DNA of 64,000 nt, from positions 8,658,765 to 8,722,764 of the forward strand of contig OX246745.1 of the NCBI GenBank assembly GCA_945910005.1, read 5' to 3'. How positions within the stretch are numbered: the first letter of the stretch is position 1; each line of letters begins with the position of its first letter. Shown here piece by piece: positions 58,662 through 64,000 of the stretch. The DNA is from Isoperla grammatica. Lineage: Eukaryota; Arthropoda; Insecta; Plecoptera; Perlodidae. Below the pieces are notes generated by a model. That model ran no database searches. It had not been told where the DNA came from and saw only the letters and a list, made by a program, of their open reading frames with translations. The position numbers were made by a program, and so were the translations under genes.

Positions 58662-58878
58662 CTGGGGGGCTATTCCTGAAAGTTGTAACGGTGACAATTA
58701 ATGCTAAGTGATATGCTGCTAGTGCTATCACTGTGGTTATCACTTGTTATTGGCTGGATTGAGTGTTTTCCGTCCGGTCCGCCACATCAATCAGCCAATA
58801 GCAAGTGATAACCACGACGATATCATTTAAAGTGAGTGTTAATTGTCACCGTGACAACTTTCATGAATAGTCCCCCTG
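58662..58878. mobile_element. Palindromic MITE, about 217 bp
   Basis: The left end CTGGGGGGCTATTCCTGAAA and, inverted, CAGGGGGACTATTCATGAAA, then GTTGTAACGGTGACAATTAA. The inner GTGGTTATCACTTG and TATTGGCTG also pair. No clear target duplication. Confidence 0.8.
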
Positions 58879-59176
58879 ATATCATAGCCAATATATTCGC
58901 GATTAGGCTCGTAGCCAATCACTGATAAGATCAGGGCATGAGAATAGTTGAATTACTTACGACGGAACTGTTGCAGATTAAGATTAGTGGTATCACTTTA
59001 TATGGTTTGATCATGCATCAATAATTTAACAACATTCCAAGAAGTTGGACATAGTTAGAAATCAATTTAATTTTCGAACGTTGGTTGTTGTGTGGTTGAC
59101 GCGGTGGTTGAGATTTGAATAACTGCTGATGGTTGAGATCTCAAGAGGTGCTCGAAGCGTCTGCGGGAAGCCGTGA

Positions 59177-59827
59177 GGCGTACCTTCGGTTCCCATCACA
59201 GTAGGCACGCCGGTACCCTCGGTTCCCATCCCGGTAGACACGCCGGTACCCTCGGTTCCCATCACGGTAGACACGCTGGTACCCTCGGTTCCCATCACGG
59301 TTGACACGCCGGTACCCTCGGTTCCCATCACGGTAGGCACGCTGGTACCCTCGGTTCCCATCACGGTAGGCACGCCGGTACCCTCGGTTCCCATCACGGT
59401 AGGAACGCTGGTACCCTCGGTTCCCATCACGGTAGGCACGCCGGTACCCTCGGTTCCCATCACGGTAGGCACGCTGGTACCCTCGGTTCCCATCACGGTA
59501 GGCACGCTGGTACCCTCGGTTCCCATCACGGTAGGCACGCCCGTACCCTCGGTTCCCATCACGGTAGGCACGCCGGTACCCTCGGTTCCCATCACGGTAG
59601 GCACGCCGGTACCCTCGGTTCCCATCACGGCAGGCACGCCGGTACCCTCGGTTCCCATCACGGTAGGCACGCCGGTACCCTCGGTTCCCATCACGGTAGG
59701 CACGCCGGTACCCTCGGTTCCCATCACGGTAGGCACGCCGGTACCCTCGGTTCCCATCACGGTAGGCACGCCCGTACCCTCGGTTCCCATCACGGTAGGA
59801 ACGCCCGTACCCTCGGTTCGCATCACG
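59177..59827. repeat. 33-bp minisatellite, about 20 copies
   Basis: The unit is GGTACCCTCGGTTCCCATCA plus CGGTAGGCACGCC. As 33 is a multiple of 3, the minus strand reads an 11-residue repeat (GTEGTGVPTVM) for about 230 codons, and a second frame (RDGNRGYRRAY) is open too. No signal peptide, splice site or unique flanking coding sequence supports a real gene. Confidence 0.95.
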
Positions 59828-59829
59828 GT

Positions 59830-60925
59830 TCCTCTCCACCCAGTCAGTACCGGTGCCCAAGATTACATAATGTGGTTTTATTGATTTAGTTCACAAGTAG
59901 ATTTACAAGCCATGTTAGTCGTGGTGGCATTTCTGCTTTTCATTTACAACTATAATACATTAAAACATTGGAGAATAAAATAGAAACATTAGATAGCCTA
60001 CATGGCCCTATTGTAATGACGCCATACAGGGAAAAACCTTTTCAGGTATTCGTGACAACATTTCGCATGCACAAAATAAGCGCGACGCCAAACGAGGTTT
60101 GGTTCGTCTGTTTAATACCGTCGAGTGTCCTAGGATTAAGAATACATAAGCGAGCTTTTTGCTTACATTCTGAGAGATACAGATTCAATAATCCAATCCA
60201 AACTCTTTCTTTATTGGTCTCTTTCTTAATTACTCTAAATGGAAAGCTTGGGTAATAAAAGAAGAGCAACACAATATTACTGCTAGTGCTATAGATCTGA
60301 AATTAATTTCGAGATGCTTTTCCGGAAGTATGTCGTGTATTTTTGCCGTTCAGTAAAAACATGCACATGAGCTCATCACCACCTTGCTTTCAAGCGTAAG
60401 ATTGATTTGAGGCACATCTCCATTCTATTTGCTCACCAACAGCTCTAATCAATCTGTTTCCCACATCACAGGAATACTACAACCTCAGGGTACCTCTAAT
60501 TGTATTGTCTTTCACTTGTACATCCAATTCACTCCTAGTCCTATTAAGAGTGTGTGTCCAGGTAATTGACTGTCAGCTTTTGTGAAGTTGTGATTTCTCC
60601 AGCTCACTAAACTTGCCTATTATCCTTCCTCTCCAGATTGCCATTTTTACATTACTTCATTCTTGGCTATAAATTTAACAATCTATTGTCATAAACGCCT
60701 TTAACGCTCTCCTCAAGATTGATGTCAACAATTCTTACTACGTGCAACTAAGAAACATTTTAAAGATTGACACAAATCTGTCTATTATTGGAGTATCTTT
60801 CTTGGTTTTTTGAAGGCTTTTTCTGACGACTGACCAGTTATTCTGTATCAAAGGGCTCGATGGTAGGTATTGTGCAAGACCGTAGTACCATTCGATCCTC
60901 TAAAAACGAACAAGCTTCACGTGCA
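59830..60925. other. Intergenic, no gene seen
   Basis: No exon, RNA gene or repeat recognised. Confidence 0.35.
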
Positions 60926-60927
60926 AA

Positions 60928-61360
60928 CAGTGATGATTCCAGACATTTTTCCTAGGGGGGGCTGTTAAAAATCTGGGGTGTTGCCATATTAGTAACTCAT
61001 TTTAGTGCTTTTTTTTTTTAACCCCGTGACAAAAAACAGGGGTGGAGGGGGTTACGGTCTCTGTTGATGCCATCCTTTCAGTTTTCGAATATGAGGTGAT
61101 TCTTATTTGCCATTTTTACCTTTACCTAACATCGTTTAAATAGAAAATAAAATGTTGCAACATTTATGGTGATGAGTTTTTCGTGGAAATCGATTTATTA
61201 CCTAGTCCTATATGAGGTGGAAAAATATACCTCATTTTCTTGTATTTTGCATTGCAAATTTACATTACTTTATGTGATTTTTCAATCTGCTAGGGGGGGG
61301 GCATTTACAACTGCCAGGGGGGGCTCCGCCCCCCCCGGGATATGCCTGAAATCATCACTG
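60928..61360. mobile_element. Non-autonomous hAT-like transposon (433 bp)
   Basis: Inverted ends CAGTGATGATTCCAG and, reversed, CAGTGATGATTTCAG. The 8-bp duplication CGTGCAAA lies at 60920-60927 and 61361-61368. G/C runs and a GGGGGGCTCCGCCCCCC hairpin lie near the right end. Confidence 0.92.
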
Positions 61361-61731
61361 CGTGCAAACCATAAAAAGTACAGGCAGTGAAAAGTTTTAT
61401 TTGACAATTTAAATACAAGGTATACATACATATTTTCCTATTTGAATACGAGTATGATTTATGTTTTATATTAATTTCTTCTAGGATGAACTGCCTTATC
61501 ACGCCCTGAAAATGATTTCTTCTGGCTGTGTTTAATGGATGGAGACAATGGCTAAAAACAGAATATCAGCCTTTGTCCTAAGGATAAATACCTCAATCAA
61601 TTAAACAGGGGTGACGAGACATTACAATCATTTAACGCTTCTACTATTGCGGAGGTATCACGAATCCATGGCTAGCCTGCGATGTGGCTATTCGACCAAT
61701 TAACTAATATAGTCATGTTTAAAAGGGCGCA

Positions 61732-62195
61732 CTACGCATACTCGGGGTCCATCCAGTTGACCCATGTGTTGTTGTATTTACTGGGGTCTGCTCCGAACGG
61801 ATCCAGCTTCGTGTTGCGCTGGGGAACCAACGAGGCTCTGTATTGCACTAGAGACTTCCTTAAATACCGCACCACGTTCTTGTATACATCGGCCAAGTTG
61901 TTCTTCTCGCAAGGGTCGTTGTTGATGTCGTAGAGGCAAGATACTCCAGGCTTGGATGGCTCGCAGGGAGGTCGATTGAACGCGTTGTCTCTGCACTCGG
62001 TAGTCGCCAGCTGCCTCAGGTAGGGTATGTCGGACTCCAGAGTGGGAGCGTGGTAGATCAGGGACTGGTAGTATGCTTGGCGGATCGCATTACCTGCCAG
62101 GCTGTTCACTACGGCAGTTGTGTTGTAGATGGGGTTACCCTCGTATACGCCACTCTCTCCGAAGTAGCCATCGTACTTGCCCTTCTCACTGGCGC
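61732..62195 (-). CDS. Arylsulfatase (arylsulfatase B-like), last coding exon
   Basis: The terminal exon of a sulfatase that hydrolyses sulfate esters, normally lysosomal or secreted. The acceptor is GATGCTTTCAG; the exon enters in phase 1 and runs 153 codons to TAG at 61732. The C-terminal subdomain is recognisable from SCLYDINNDPCEKNNLADVY, then YRASLVPQRNTKLDPFG and NNTWVNWMDPEYA, matching the end of animal arylsulfatase B-like proteins. Two NNT/YNT-type glycosylation sites are present. The active-site part (Cys-x-Pro-x-Arg, converted to formylglycine) is in upstream exons beyond 64000. A possible AATAAA is at 61396-61401 on the minus strand, about 330 nt after the stop and just outside a hAT-like insertion. 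Insects have several paralogues, so no specific gene name is given. Confidence 0.85.
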
Positions 62196-63310
62196 CTGAA
62201 AGCATCAAGTTATTTAGAGTTTAGGGCAGGTCACTTATGTCGAGGGGTGAACTAGTATTGTAAAGTGATAATCTCTAAGCAAAATATCCAGAAACAGATT
62301 TTAAAGTCACATTACAATCAAAATGAGTAGGCCTCAAGCAAGTAGACACATATTGCATGTCAGATAGAATGCATTTTATGAAGGACATACAGGAATAAAT
62401 TTGAATGGTGATAGCGATAGCCTCACACGATTGGTTACCCAAATACAATACTTTGCATTTTTTTTTTTATTTTTATTTTTAGTGCACATTATTTCTACTA
62501 TTTGAAACAAAATTACGCTCAGTACTGCATTTCTTATGGCACAGATAGATTAATTGAAAGCTAAGCGCCTACCACACACGGACGCTTGTTTTCACAACCG
62601 TGGCACTACACTTGCGTTTAGCAATACCGTCTAATACAAAAGAAGTAACTTTAATTGGAGTCTAACAGCGAATTCTGCTGAATGTTTTTATATTTTTGTC
62701 TAACGTTACAACAAAGTAAACAACAACCAGACAACCTCATTAAAATTTTCAATATCAATTGTTAATTCAATTCCGAGGGAAGTAAAATGAGTGCCATGAC
62801 AAACACAGTTATTTAACCGTGTCTGTTGTCTAGTTATACCCAATTAAAATACGAAGTAGACCTTCCTTCTCTAAGAGAATTTCCCCTCTCCAGGTGAATA
62901 ACTATAGGTGGGTTCTACCTAAGAAACACCCTGCCAATCACTAACCTGAAAGGAGGCGATGTTATTGTGTAGATAGTCGATGTCAATCATCCCCATTATG
63001 CAAGAAAGCTCCCACCTTCTCGGCCGGTACCGACAGCTACAAACCCCACGGACAAATAACTTGACCACTGTTGATGGTAATCCTTTATAGCGCAAGGTCT
63101 CGGCTTTTTGTAACTGTGTGTCACCGAACCGACTGTCGCCGGAAACTTTAGACATGACTGACATGTACAACACTCAGCAAAGAAGGCGATGGCTAAGTAT
63201 AGCTCCTTCAGGTTAGTGACTGGCAGAGCGTTAGTTAGGTTGGAACCAAGTATTGAGGTATTTGGAATAGTTGATATGTAGTATGGCTCAATCCTAGCGT
63301 TCACGATGTG
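62196..63310. other. Arylsulfatase intron, no exon seen
   Basis: AT-rich, no coding match to a sulfatase in either frame set that I could recognise. The preceding exon must lie further right. Confidence 0.5.
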
Positions 63311-63314
63311 ACTA

Positions 63315-63415
63315 AGAAAAAGCTCGGAAAAACCTTCTGTCAGATTGCCGGTGGCGGGTATCAAACCGGCGACCTATCTAACTAAAACCTCGCGTCTTAC
63401 CGCTGATCCACTGTG
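63315..63415 (-). mobile_element. tRNA-derived SINE family S1, copy 9 (head)
   Basis: Minus strand: GTGGATCAGCGGTAAGACGC (A box), GGTCGCCGGTTTGATACCCG (B box), CAATCTGACAGAAGG. The body is truncated. Confidence 0.75.
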
Positions 63416-63430
63416 CGTAGTGTTTGTAAA

Positions 63431-63593
63431 GCCTCAACAACAATTATCGTCGGCATCTGGATCGTGATCGGGATTCGAAAATCGTAAAAAAGTTAACTTA
63501 CATGGTTCTTATGGTACCGTTTACAATAAAATCGTCGTGAGAAAACGTACGATTGCGATCCCGATCGCGATTACAACCACGATGCGTTGGGGC
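63431..63593. mobile_element. MITE family B, copy 2
   Basis: Shares with 24415-24596 the segments GATCGGGATT-like, ATCGTAAAAAAGTTA, ACATGGTT and GTTTACAATAAAATC, and the inverted end GTTGGGGC followed by TTAA. The left TTAA is degenerate (GTAAA). Confidence 0.75.
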
Positions 63594-63697
63594 TTAATGC
63601 GGTGAATTTCACCGAGATTTCAACCTAATACCTGCAGTTGCAATAACATGACGTACGTTCTCATTGCACTGTGGTGTGAAGAGGAGAGGGTGGGTAT

Positions 63698-63724
63698 TAG
63701 GGGGGGGGGGGGGGGGGGGGGGGG
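63698..63724. repeat. Poly-G tract
   Basis: About 25 consecutive G; assembly of its exact length is uncertain. Confidence 0.9.
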
Positions 63725-64000
63725 TATTAAACCAAATCAATAACACTTAATCGCCGAGTAGCTGTATCACGTCGAGCTATCAGACCGAGGATAATGCCAA
63801 AGCAGAGCTTCTAGGGCAAATATTTGGATATGAGGCTTTACATATACAGAGAGAGATAGAGGGGGAGGGGGTATAGGGAGTTAGGTATATGATTACACAT
63901 TTTGAAGGAAATATTTGCAGTATCAAATTGTTTGAATTATGTTTCGCACTTAGTACATAATTGATATGTTACGTAAATATACAATTTTGAGATCGCTTTT

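Noticed and set aside
61682..62255. Plus-strand open frames
   Set aside because: Antisense shadows of the arylsulfatase exon.
62196..64000. Further arylsulfatase exons
   Set aside because: Open frames at 62919-63364 have no sulfatase motifs, and one overlaps a SINE.

Overview
The window looks like arthropod, most likely insect, nuclear DNA. It is AT-rich and has long introns with GT...AG borders, tRNA- and 5S-derived SINEs, many small palindromic DNA transposons, long microsatellites and minisatellites, and an intact Jockey-superfamily retrotransposon. The best-supported host gene closely resembles the insect GABA-receptor subunit GRD as I remember it. I cannot name the species; a large-genome hemimetabolous insect is only an impression from the repeat load.

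Left part (1-25.3 kb, minus strand): the 5' two thirds of a GRD-like Cys-loop ligand-gated ion-channel gene. I could assemble seven exons with matching splice phases: 25162-25269 (start codon and signal peptide), 22098-22204, 21950-22017, 21007-21227, 14884-14966 (the Cys loop), 12731-12895 and 9288-9440 (M1). M2 to M4 are not seen and should lie below position 1. The introns are crowded with repeats. The 2-kb intron between the Cys-loop exon and the next is almost entirely two related minisatellites. The intron below the M1 exon holds a CpG-rich block of diverged inverted repeats (7.49-9.08 kb) and a structurally complete Jockey-type retrotransposon (2037-6535). That element has a 15-bp target duplication, an initiator plus DPE promoter, a zinc-knuckle ORF1 and an endonuclease/reverse-transcriptase ORF2.

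Middle part (25.3-61.7 kb): no convincing host gene. It is a patchwork of tRNA-derived SINEs, a truncated copy of a 5S-rRNA-derived SINE, TA-, TTAA-, TAA- and 8-bp-duplication DNA elements, LINE 3' remnants, microsatellites and at least six minisatellites. Three of the minisatellites are each interrupted by a different terminal-inverted-repeat element, and two SINEs carry nested foldback elements.

Right end (61.7-62.2 kb, minus strand): the last coding exon of an arylsulfatase (arylsulfatase B-like). Its catalytic exons lie beyond position 64000. The two host genes are on the same strand but show no functional link.
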